NCBI RefSeq assembly: GCF_037126465.1
Contig: NC_088207.1
Coordinates: forward strand, 47,426,143-47,490,142
Length of the DNA: 64,000 nt
Direction of reading: 5' to 3'
Origin: Ornithodoros turicata
Taxonomy: Eukaryota; Arthropoda; Arachnida; Ixodida; Argasidae
The first letter of the stretch is position 1, and each line of letters opens with the position of its first letter. This document shows positions 37,265-49,224 of the stretch, one piece after another. Position numbers and translations under genes: made by a program. A model generated the notes under the pieces. It was not told the DNA's origin. It searched no databases and was given only the letters and a program-made list of their open reading frames with translations.

Positions 37265-37724
37265 CAGGGTTGCGGAATGTGGTGTCCCATTCCGTTCCAA
37301 TTCCATTCCGAGGAATGGAGATTTGCGATAATTCCATTCCTTTCAATTCCTCGGAATGAAAAGATATGGTCAGTTCCCACTCCTGGAATGGCTTGGCAAC
37401 CCAATTCCATTCCGTTAACTCCCTTAATAAAAGCAAAGGACCGGTAACTATACTGGCAAGTCCAGCAGTGCTAGAGGAGATTGATATTACCAAGCACGGA
37501 AAAAGCACAAAGACAAGGTTATTTCACTCTTGACCGTGTGCAGGTGCGGTGCAAAGGGTGCGAGGGCACGTTGAAACCAAAACTGCCACCGGGGCACCCA
37601 GACCATTCCATTCCCATTCCTAGGACAGTTTCCGCCTTTCCATTCCAATTCCATTCCGTGCTCTGCTAAATCTGGAATGATTCCGGAATCATTCCAACTG
37701 CGGAGTGGCAACTCCGCAACCCTG
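37265..37724. mobile_element. hAT-type MITE (460 bp) with 7/8 target duplication
   Basis: Flanks GATGACAT (37257-37264) and GATGGCAT (37725-37732). TIRs CAGGGTTGCGGAATG and, reversed, CAGGGTTGCGGAGTTG. Subterminal arrays of CCATTCC / GGAATGG words. No coding capacity. Confidence 0.85.
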
Positions 37725-38619
37725 GATGGCATACACTTTATGCGTGCGGGAACAGGTGGCGCAGTGGGCGGTGCCGATGGCGGTGCCGATTGATCGCCCA
37801 GGTCCACCAGTGACCGATGCTCTGAAATGAAGTGAGGTGTGCATGCCTTGGCGAAGAACAAACGTATACGAAAAGAAAGCGAACGCTCGACACGTTAAGA
37901 CGCTGATCTTCTTGATTCAATGGCTATTAGGCCCCCATAATTACGCAAACTTTCGCAGCGCTGGTAATTATGTTCGTCGTTCGAAAGGCGCTCGTCGGCG
38001 TGCTTTGAACGCTTTTACGGAATCATCTTCAGAGGCAGATGAGAAATCTCACGTACTCGCTTCATATGGTTTCCAATCAATGCCTATTTGTCCCTGACTG
38101 TAACCGACTCATTTTACACAAAGGTCAGTTCAAAGTTGCTATCTATCATCCAGCTAACGCACCGTCACTAATATGACCTAAAATATAATGCAGTATTTTG
38201 ATATCGGCTAAACGTTCTCGCGGAAGATCAATCGAATCTCTTGTCCGTACGTCAAAACTACAATTTATCACTACTTAGTATTGTCCCAACAATCTGTCAC
38301 AGATATGCACCGCAAAAAGCAAACAACCGAAGAGATCACGTCCCAAAAACACAACACACACTTCCCTAAGTTTCCCTCACATTTGTAAGCTGAACTTTGA
38401 CGTGACTTCGCGGGACCAGAACGGGCAGAAATCACAATATGCGCCACTGTCACAAACAAAGAGCACAGATAGCAGAGAGGTTGAAACAAAACAAAAAAAG
38501 AGACATGCAAAAGCTCCACTCTATTTCCGTATACCATATAACGCATACATAAACAAAACGAGCAACGGCTGCAAGAGATCGTTTCGCTTCTGCTCTTGGA
38601 AGACATCGCCCATTAGGCT

Positions 38620-38890
38620 GATTGCCCGGGGACAAATTGCTGTTAAGCATTAAATTACCCGGGTCATTTGGCGGAAATGCCTTTCTTCGCATCGCTTTCA
38701 TGGGCGCCGCGCGCTTTGGAAAAGGGCCGGCGACAGAAAGGGCATCGGAAACGGTCGGAGGGAATAAGGCACATATAAATGCGAGAGCCATATCTTGGCT
38801 CCATGTGTGCATCCTGATTAGGGTAATAACGGTTTTGAGGGCGGAGATGCGAGCTTCGCCGAATTGGATTGCTCTCTTTTAAGGAGGCAT
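38620..38890. promoter_or_regulatory. Candidate cis-regulatory block downstream of Mnx
   Basis: Contains GCATTAAATTACCCGGG, GGCACATATAAATGCGAG and CGCATCGCTTTCATGGGCGC in a stretch without repeat features. Evidence is composition and word content only. Confidence 0.25.
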
Positions 38891-41800
38891 TTACGAAGGA
38901 CGGATACTAACGAGCTTTGGCTTCGATATTTGCTCCTGTTCATATATGCGAAAGAAAGCGAAAGCATCAATGAAGCAAGAAAAAGCGTAATGCTCGTAGC
39001 ACAGTAAAGGTGGCCCTTTTTATTTGTGTCATGTTTATAGAAATATGCGCGTATAAAGAGATCGGTAAATTAGTCGTGGGCAGAAGTTTTATCAGTATAG
39101 AGTAGGACATCCGTAATTTATTTCGATGACTGATATATTGATCTGTAGTACTTTACAAGTATAAATAAATGATATACATACAATAACTATATAACTAGAA
39201 TAACAATAAAATAGTACAGACAACTATTTAAATCAAGGAAATGGAAATCGAAAAAAGTTGTACTTCACTGAAAAGTACATGTATGTAGATAAATAATATG
39301 AATATTATTTTATTTTACTAGTTCATTATATCTGTAGTTACAACAGTTATACGTAGTGGTTATCAGCATATTACATGGCACGCAAAAGTGTCAGTAATTA
39401 ATAATAATAATAAAGAGAGAAAGTAAAAGCAGAGCCGAACGGTGATCATAGCTCAAGACTTTAGTTTCGCTCTTTGCGGAAATCTTTACATCCCTTTCGT
39501 AAGTCAGTGTAATCTACTTTTGAAAAGTTATTAGTACATTATTCTCCAAAAATTCTTTTGAAACTTTAAGAACTCCCTGTTATATTTAGAAAGATACCGT
39601 ACAGCACAGCTTTAACATCAGAGCCGGATACAACTTATTTTACTTGACGCAACCCAAGAGCGGCATACTCCGATGGGCTTTCCTGAACCGCCCGAAAGAT
39701 TTAGTTAAGCCTGCCATAATCCCACCTGATTAGCATTTGATCCACTTAGGGTCGAACGCGCTGTTCCGAGTAATGGTGGCGCACCGCCTCGACAGATGCC
39801 ACCGGGTTTATCGGGGGTTTATGGCTCAACAGAGCGTGGCACCCACGCCACCCATGGGGGCGCTTTGTGGGTTCCAAATTTTAATCACAGCAAGAACGTG
39901 CGAGGTTAAAGCGCCGAAAGTCGGTTAGGAGAAACATGTGGTCACCTCCGATTATTTTGCTACATTATTGCGTTGTCGTTGTTAAGCAGGTGTAGGCAAG
40001 GTGCAGTGTAGGGCTATCTGTAATATTCGTAATGAACAGGGGATCCCCCACGAATCTCTTTTCTTGCCTATCGCCTCTCGACGGTGACGTGCTTTTGGTG
40101 ACGTCACATTTTGCTGACGTCATAATAAGTGGACTCCCCCCCACCTTGAATATACAGCGCTGTATCAATCTCACGTGTTGAAATGAAGACGTGTTGGAGT
40201 AAAACTTTTCTAAAACGGTTCCAAAGCTTTAGTTATTCGTATACTTCAATGTACACAGACTGATGTTATTTCTACGTTTGTAGGAGAGTGCATGTTAATT
40301 AAAATGTCCCCCACTTACAAGGTAAGATAATGTTCTGTAGATGATGGTTTCCGTCCGCACCTGTAACGATTGTTCGACTATACTTCGCATCCCTGTTACC
40401 TTGCTGCAGTGTATGAGCATGTCATTGGAATTGAGTAGTATTTTGACATCGTTTTTACGGTGACATATCACGGTCATACTAGCAAGACTGCTAGTTTCAG
40501 AACTATAAAAGTTAAAAGTTCCTCTTGCACAAAACCCTCCAGTAAGTCCAGTCAAACAGCTCACGTGATAGTACAAGTACGCATTTCTTTCCAAGTGAAT
40601 CAATTTGGCAACTAATACACCTTATCCCAGTTTCCCTACACTTGGCAAAAAAGTGGCGGCCGGCACGGGCTCCTGTAAAGCACGCTCACCTGCACTAAGT
40701 ATGATAACGTTGTGAAGCACGCTTTACAAAATACGGTCGCCGTGGTTGTGTGACCGCTGTAGCGTTGGTGCTCCTCAGCTTTCTACCATTCAAGGGTTGG
40801 CATCAGTATTTGTATTTGTCAGCTCACGTGAAGCTGGCCTCACTGCTGGGCGGAATGATGTCACTACAGCTTGGAGGGTTCTGCAGTTAAGAGGACGTGC
40901 CTTGCGGTCAATTGGAGAAAGACATTAGGCGAGCAAACGCGGACAACCCACGCTAACTTCATCATCAGCGCTAATGAGGTAAGGCGCTCTGCCGCTAGCT
41001 AAGACTAGACGAAATGAGTGCCTGCAACAATGGCGGTGCTCAGGGCCCAGACTAAGGTGGATGCAATCGTGTTAATTGAACTAGGGCACTCCTGGAGGCC
41101 CTGAATAGTGCCCGTGTGACGACGGGACTGGTTGCATCAGCGAGTTAGGATAAGAATGGGAGCTTCGGAGGTTCAAAAGGTATAGGAAAGTTGAAGCAGT
41201 GGAAGAAGAGTGTAAATGTTCTTTATTGATTTAATTAATCTTGCACACCACTATACGAGAGGTCGAGTGTTCGTGATTTCGCGCCAGAAGCAGCATTAGT
41301 CATTAAAGTTTAATGGCAATTAAGCTAATCAAAGTTGAGTAAAGTACAACTAAGGCGCCAGTGTCTTTAAGCGCAGAGAACCATTGTACCTTGCGAACCA
41401 TTGTACCTTGACTGCCAGAATTTTCGTTTCACTCCAATTCAGCGAGCAGTTACTTGCCGCGTCTCGTGGATGTGTTTCCGATGATGTTTCCGTTGATGTG
41501 TTGCAGATGAATACACGCGTGTACGGGCGGCACACTGTTTTGGTACTTCTGCCAGCTGGTAGAAGACGACATGCAGCTCGGCTGTGTCGCGCGTTCTACT
41601 CCACTTCATAAGGAACTGTTGCGGACATTTGCTTGATAGCTACTCTGCGACTTAAAAAAAAAAAAAAAGATCCTGCGCTGAACACGGAAACACGCGAGTG
41701 ACCCCGTTCTCTTGCCTGCCTAGATGTACTGTCAGCCGCTGGGTAACGTCGTACCCTCATCCAAAGTTCCGCCTTTGGTTACGGCACGAATGCATCACCA

Positions 41801-43189
41801 CTCGATCATTGTAGCAGTAGGGCACTGAAAGGCGTTATAGATATATACATCATGTGACGGATGATCCTTCTGTCTGTTGTGGTTTAACGCCTCCCACCGT
41901 TCCGACAGGGATCGTAACTCGAACCCAGCCTTATTATTCGTCGTAGACAGCGACCGGCCCATCTCGTTTGTAGCTCATGGCAGTGGCTGACGGTTATCAC
42001 GATCCAGAGACGCTACCACATGGTCTCGGACCATGTAATCACGTTAGTGGCTTATTAGATTGAGGAACAGGAAGCGAATCAGCGCAGAGGTGGGGAGAGG
42101 AGACTGCGGATGTACAAATATACGCGTCTAAATGCTGCCACGCTCAACGTTCCTAGTGGCGAAAGCCCTCGGGCACAACCGCTAGAGGGCGCGAACGAAT
42201 TAGCGTGCTCGTTTTTATCGAATTAGCCCCCCTCCGATTCTCGCTCATAATCACCCGTTAGCGGGGCATTTGTTGTTTGGGAAGCTGCGGTACAGTGCTC
42301 GCTCGTGGAGAGTATATGCAGAATGGCTGCCCTTCAAGTAAAAGGGGATGGGCAAGAAAGGGAACAAGGAATAGCGGTATAAAGGAAAGAAAGCGAAGAA
42401 ATCAGGGGGAATGACGGGCCTGTTGAAAGATTCGGTTTGTCAGGTTATCAAGCGTCACTTCTCTCTGTTTTCGCTTTGCTAATATTGTCGCTTCTCTCTC
42501 TCTCCATCTTCGTGTCCATATAGGGAAACTAAGAAATTCATAAAGCGCGTGCTTAGTGAGTGATCGATCACCTCACAACAATCCGTTGCTTTTCAATGAC
42601 GTGTTGACAGAGAAACAGAAACAGAAGATTGGTGCTTGTTATCGGGGGCGATGAGTGTAGTTTGCTTGTTACAAAAATGTAAAGTGCCCCAACGTACGCC
42701 TCGTATTAAAAGAAAGAATAGTGTTAAAAAAAACCGGAAGCATAACCACGTGATTTTGAATAATGGCTCGCTCGTTCGGTCTAATGCAGTGGCTTTCAAA
42801 ATAATTACTAAATCGCCATGTACAAGTTCGGTATCTTTCAAGATTTAAAATTACGACACTTTGTCATAAATAATTTTTGATTGCACGTTTTCTTGTCAGT
42901 GACAAACGCCTACAGACCGTCCAAGCCCCATCGAGTTTACTCATCGAGTTACTCATCGAGTAATTTCTTTTTTCGTGATAAACAACAGCCGCAATAAGCA
43001 GTCAGCGATCATTACTCCAAAGTCTTCCCAATCTCAGAATTCATTCACTGGCACATCTGTGACGCTAACGACGCCACACACCACAAAATCCGTCCGGCTC
43101 CGAAAAACATCATCCCGGAGAATACATCTTTGATTACAGTCAGCCACAACTTCCCTTTTCTGCCTCAGCCTTCCTGACTCCAAATAGGG

Positions 43190-43300
43190 CACTTAGATTT
43201 AATTAAGCGGCGCTTGACGCCCGTTTTGATCCCCTCTTCCCCTCACCGTCATTGATCCGGCAGCAGCACGACTAAGTGGATCTTAGGACTCGGTCGTTGA
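43190..43300. promoter_or_regulatory. Candidate cis-regulatory block
   Basis: TAGATTTAATTAAGCGGCGC, TTGATCC and GTCATTGATCCGG words lie in about 110 bp of unique-looking sequence between Mnx and the M13-like gene. Low support. Confidence 0.25.
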
Positions 43301-46300
43301 TTACCACCAACACGCCTTTCCTCCCCCCATCTCTCTCCAGGGAATTTTAGAACCCGGCTGATCGTCCTTTGTCTGTTTTATGGAAAAGCGTCGAATGTCG
43401 CCTGTTTTCGGAACCGGTTCTGCTCGCTCTGGTTCTGAGATCTGATGGGTTGACTGACGTTGAGCGTTTGTAATTAGATAAATTGCATTGAATATGTATA
43501 GTTCCGGGTGGCATACTGTTTTCCGGCCCAACGACTTTCCTTTTTTTCTTGATATGGTGCACTTTTGCTGCCCATCGTAGACGATACATAGACGCAGACA
43601 GAGAGGTGGTCCCTCGGGGATTACGTATAGGCTGTAGGTGCTAAAACACGAGGTAGGTCAATGGAGCGACGGAGTGTGTATTATGTTCCTCGATATGCCT
43701 CCATGACGGGGTCTTGGGTGAAAATGAGATGACATTCGTTTTTATTTCTAACGTGAGCAGTATTACTATTACAGAGTAAAGTATTAAAGTAGTAAGGCTA
43801 TTACACGAAGTACCCGGGGAGGTTTGTGATGCCTTACTGTCACTGTCATGTGAGGCAAAAATTCTGAATTTTGTACACGGGCTACGCTCACGTATGTTTT
43901 CATATTTCAATGAGGAGAGGTTTCAAGAGCGCATTCTTTTTTTTTTTTTTTGCACATATACATTGAAAAGGAAAACAGTTCCATACCGGCTACCGCGGCG
44001 TGATATTAGAATGTAGAGTTTCATAACTTCAGGGTCACTTGATGGCTAAGACTAAGTACGAAAAAAAAAAGAAGAAAAAAGAAAGAAAGAAAGAATGAAC
44101 GAAAGAAAGAAAGAAACATACAAAAATAAATTATATCAAACACTTCCGTTTCAAGTATCCTCCAAAGTTTGTGGTTGTGGATACTCTGTCCGTTAATGCA
44201 ATAGCAGTATAGGGCACGCCAACGTCGTCAACCGTGTAGGTCCGTCCATAACAGTTGTGGAGAGAGGGGAAAAGGAAGTAGTTACGAGGGCACGGAACGA
44301 GTGCGGGCGAACGCGAAGTCTGGTTTCAAATATGACCCTGTAAGGCTTCCGCTTGAACGTGTTTATACCTGAATGCCCAAAGGTGCAGCCTGTAAGCGTT
44401 TCATTTTTTTAAATATAGAGCCTGTTTTTATTTCATTTTATAGAGCCTGATAGAGGAACCTGTTTTGATTGTTATAGAGCGTCTCCCGCGCAATAAAGAA
44501 ACAAGATTCCAAAGTAAATTCTATCAAGTAAACCAAATCTACCTGTAAAAAAGAAAAAAAAAGAAAAAGAGAAGATAAACCGCGGGCAGTGAAACGGAAT
44601 TGTGGAGCAGCCGCTCCATTGTTTGGTGTGATCCCCGGAGAGCTTTCAATTAGAACCGTCGGGGCTTTTCGTGCGGTCATAGGGCTAAATGAAGCGTTTA
44701 ATAGAGCCGCGGGAGGGGGAGGGGTGGGGGGCGCCCGAATGTCTTGCGAGACACTCCCTGATTGGCCAATTTGTCGGCTGCCTGTTCTTCCTGACGAGCC
44801 TTGTAACGAGCCTTACTCTTATTCTTAGCCAAGAAAAACGATCTCTTTTCTTCGCTCATGATAGACAGCAGATTGAACATCACTCGCCGATACCTTTAGA
44901 TGGTCGCAATCACTAGGAAGTCTCCACTCTGTGTGCGGAGACAAGGATGGGGAAGAATAGTTCATACAATATATACTGGCGCGGCGCTTTGACGATGATT
45001 CGCAGACGACAGGTACGTCCTGTTGATACATTTAGGTTGAACTTTTGATCCATCCCTAGGGACATCGTGCTCTCCCCTGATTTGTTGAAAACAAGAGCCG
45101 TACGCCTTTTTCTGACACTTACGTAATTTTATTAACTGTCACAAACAGGCGTACGTCCCGAGGTTTCCACATATGAGGAGTGATAGTGGTATTGCTGAGA
45201 GAACCGAGAGGAAGGCGGCTAGGGGGGTGGGGGTGGGGCAGGCAAAGATTTATATAGTGCAAGAAACCTTGAGCTTGAGGATACGTCACAACATGCAGGC
45301 CCACAACCAGCAACTGAATTTATCCTGGACACAGAACACGATGCTGGCTGTGAGCTTTCCTGTTGTATCGTCTTTTACGTGTCTTCAAGATCTCAAGCTT
45401 AGTTTGCACTATGACAGCGGTATTATTCTGTCCAAGGTTGCCTTCAGCATGTTACGTGAGTACGTCACACATAAACATGCAACGCCAAAAAAAAAAAAAA
45501 AAAGAAAAGAACGGAAACCTACCATCGTACGCGCACACACACACAGAGCCACCCGTCCACACACGACATAAAACTAGACTGTTAAAAGGAAAAAAAAAGA
45601 AAATCTACCATTACTCGCGCAATTTACTTTGCAACAATCTATTTGGGTCCATCCACCAAACGCCGGTCCGTACCACGCAGCGAAAAGTGGCCATGTGGCC
45701 AATATGAATGGCTCGTATTAATCGCGTATTAATCTCGGCGCCCACGTTCGTACTCTTTAGGGCTCTTTAGGAGTTGTGCGTCACCATAAAGCACGAGCAC
45801 CACGTATGTTGTTTTCAATGAGCACCCAGCAGGAGGGAGAGCCAGTTGTGCAGATGGCCTTTTCGAGAGCCATTGTTCCGTTAGGGAGGGTTAGGCGGTC
45901 ATGAAGACGCAAGCGACATGGGGATTTCAACAGGCAGGAGGTGTCGAAAGCTATCATAAATTGTCGGGACGTGGTGTGGTAAACGATTACGGCTGCGTTA
46001 TGTGACGTGGTCCCTGATGTGGTTTACTTTCCTCGTATTTTTTTGGTGCTGTCGTGACTGGTTGAAGTGTAAGATTTAGCAGAACTAACTTGGGAAGAGC
46101 TTATACGTAAGACCACTAAAGATATACTTATGACGCAATTATTTTTTTAATGTGTCAGTTAAATTCGCGAACGGAAAAGTATAAAGTAAATTCGCGAAAA
46201 GTATAGTTGTAGTAAAAGTATAAAAGTATTAAAAGTATAAAGTACAGTTTGTAGTTTGGAAAGTATAGTTTGAATGCTAAGAACTAAAGGGCACGTTTTT

Positions 46301-46792
46301 GCGCATAACTGTTGGGCGCAAGATTACATTTTCCATATTGGCAATTTGACAAATAACGGCATATCTTTTCATTTCTTCTGTACTCCAGATGGATTACCTC
46401 CTGACATTAAACCGACATTTACTAGCATTTAGTGTAGGTATCATAACGAATCGGTGCATTACCTGACCAAGCAGTGGTTGTGAGGCAAGCGAATACGCAA
46501 CCTTCTTCCCTCCGTATATTTGAGTACAATTCCGCAGACACTGCACGGTGTCGAAAACTAAACGGGCAATAACTGGTTACGTGCATTAGTGACCTTATTT
46601 TATTTGCTTCGTATTAAGTTGTCTATTTGTACCAACATATTCTTCGTCCTGAAACTACTTCATGATTTTATATATTCTATACCATATATATGCGAATAAA
46701 ATAAGTAGAATTCGTCCCTTAGTTTCGTCATTCCATAAAGCAAGGAACGCAAAGTGTGCATTCTCAACGTTCTGCGCTAAATAATGGAGAGG

Positions 46793-49224
46793 TTAAAATT
46801 GATCTTCGGCGTTGAGCCTGCAGAGCGGAGGTTTGCAACCCCACGTATCTCGGAAATCTTTCGAATTTCGAAGAGGAATGTTGACACTAAAAAGGAAGCG
46901 AAATAAAATACATTATGAGAAGCAAACCTCAAACTCCGTTAGGACGATATCGACACAGCGATAACTTTTTAAGGATAGTGATTTAACAATAACAATATAA
47001 CGATAACGATATAGCGAAAGTGATAAAACGACATAGCGAAAATGGTATAACGATATAGCGCTAACGGTATAACGATAACGATATAGCGATAACGGTATAA
47101 CGGTAACGATATAGTGATAACGGTATAACGATAACGATATATCGATAACGGTATAACGATACCGTCATAACGATAACGACGTAACACACATACCGGTAAC
47201 GAGGGGGGCTGAAGTCTCCTTTTTCAATCACCTCATCTATGTGTTCCTCAGCGTGAATCTCGCACTTTCCCTACGGATCGAGATCACCACGTGAAAGGCA
47301 CAAAACCGGCGCATGCTTATGCGTATATCGTACCAGAGTATAATAGATGTAGTACAGTTGGCTTGCTGTGAACTGTTGGAATAATGTTCTTCCACCATCC
47401 GGAGGTTCAGGGACTGGCTGTATGAAGTGGAAGGGGAAGGACGTGTAAGCGCACATTATTATCACGACATGTCAATGCTTACGGGAGGGGATCGTATTGT
47501 TGAGAACATATCACGATTGTCAGTTAGAAACGTGCTGTCCGCATTCAGCTGCAAAACAAAACAGTTATGAGAACGCACGGTATGCACATAGCACGACTCA
47601 GAATATGTTTTCAAACGACCTTATAGCGTTGGTTCAGCTTCCTTCAACTAGGTGCTCACCCGTAGTCTCGTAACTTTGTCTACTTTTTGCTTGTACTGTT
47701 TGATGACACATTCCTTGTAAGCAGTGAACGATGTGTGAGCGTTGATGTGCTTGGAAGATTTCGATCGCTCATTCAGTGCTGAGAAGGGAATTTCAAGGTT
47801 ATTGCGACGACAGCCACATTCGTCTAAACAATGCAAAACGTATACAGCACGGCTCTATCAAGCACTGTTTCAGAGTGATCTACGCTTTGCTTGATAACAT
47901 GAGCTATGCACACAAAACTAACTATGTAAGGTAGTAAGGTAGGTAAGGTAGTTTACGATTTCTGTTCACTTTTCAGGAACGTAACGGAAGCCGGCGCAGC
48001 TGGTTCTTAAAATCGATTACGAAATCGAAATCACCCTTCGACTAGTGAGTATACCACAAGTCCATCCAGTTGGTTGCTCTACTGGCACTTCAGTCATGTA
48101 AACAGAATCTGAGTCACGCTGCAATTCCTACTGTTTTGATTACGGGGTTCATACATTTCGCATTGGATTACGATACTCATCTAAATTTATAAACTATATC
48201 TACAGAACACAGTGTCCTACGCGCGCTGAGTAGATGCTGGGCACGGTATCCCGCGGCCCTGGTAAACGTTTATAGGCCCCTACCATGTGGAGTCAGGCTG
48301 CTTCGAACGAAGAGTTATAAAATCACCTACCGAATTTAGTATTACTATTTTGATTAGTGTAATGAACGGGTTTTCGTAGTAGAGGATCTGTTACAGTGTT
48401 TAAATACCGTACTCACCAATAGCAGTAAACAAGGGAGCCAGGGCATAATGGAACTTCCAGAACAGAAACGCTGCGTACATAATGCTAAAAATACGTTGAC
48501 GTAAGCTATAGAAATCGGGGTAAGGTCGTAACATACTGCAGACACAAACCTGGAATCATCGTGCAGAGGTATAGAGTATGTGTCCTCGATATCAAAGATA
48601 GACATCGGAATGTCTGCAAACAGGAACAGTACGATACACGTTACATTAGGAATGCTTTAACCTGGCTGGAGGTACCGGTACAACGTTCCTCGCTTTTGAA
48701 TATACTGTGAATGCGTCCGTGTTCATTACTGTGTCTCATCGGTTCGCGCACATGGATTTTAAAACCCGGAGTTAGCACAGCCAAGCGAATATGGCTATGC
48801 GGAGCGCGAAGGTGTGTCAGCAACTAAGGCGAATAGCAGGAAATGAATGAGCAAACACAGAAAATAAAATACAAGGGCAATTCATTCATCGATGTGTAGG
48901 TCCATAAATTTCCATAGCTTTATGGGACCATGTGACAGTGACCACGTGACCCAAAATTTACCGCCAAGATGGCCCGAAAATCGTTGACTCTGTACTGTAT
49001 AGATGTAACCTAGTTAGTGAAATAAGGAGAACTTCCCTCAACCTCGGCACACTAAGGCAAATCTGAGAAGGGTATAAGGACTGTGACAATTCTGAAACTG
49101 TGGAGCCTTGGAGTTCATCAATTTCATGTAATCAATCTTTGAGCGTTCCGAAAAGCGACACTCACATAGAACATTTTCGTGGGCGTTGAAAGAAAGCATG
49201 GTGTCAAATACGCTTGCGTCCCAC
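46793..49224 (-). CDS. M13-like gene exons 18-25: degenerate catalytic domain and C terminus
   Basis: Exon 18 has WDASVFDTMLSFNAHENVLY (the NAYY/FPxG region), exon 19 continues IPMSIFD, and the exon 20/21 junction forms TAIDECGCRRN where active enzymes have GHExxH. Exon 21 includes the conserved CVIKQY, exon 22 has TFLTDNRD in place of ExxxD, and exon 23 has FTASQLYYIYYT (family QLFFxxYA). Exon 24 has SPPRYR, and exon 25 has VNIPLRNSKDF and WGC before the TAA stop. The usual C-terminal CxxW ending is absent. A possible polyadenylation signal (AATAAA on the - strand) is at 46599-46604. Confidence 0.88.

Larger units (their letters stand above)
37725..46792. other. Intergenic between Mnx and the M13-like gene
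   Basis: No gene seen on either strand. Unique-looking blocks with homeodomain words occur near 38620-38890, 42190-42290, 43190-43300 and 44590-44720. A GAAA microsatellite lies at about 44080-44120 and A/T runs elsewhere. The M13-like gene's 3' UTR should occupy the right edge. Confidence 0.4.

Noticed and set aside
47824..48416. Search for a missed exon carrying HExxH between exons 20 and 21
   Set aside because: Neither reading of the intron on the - strand contains a CAY GAR N6 CAY pattern, and the flanking exons already join in phase.
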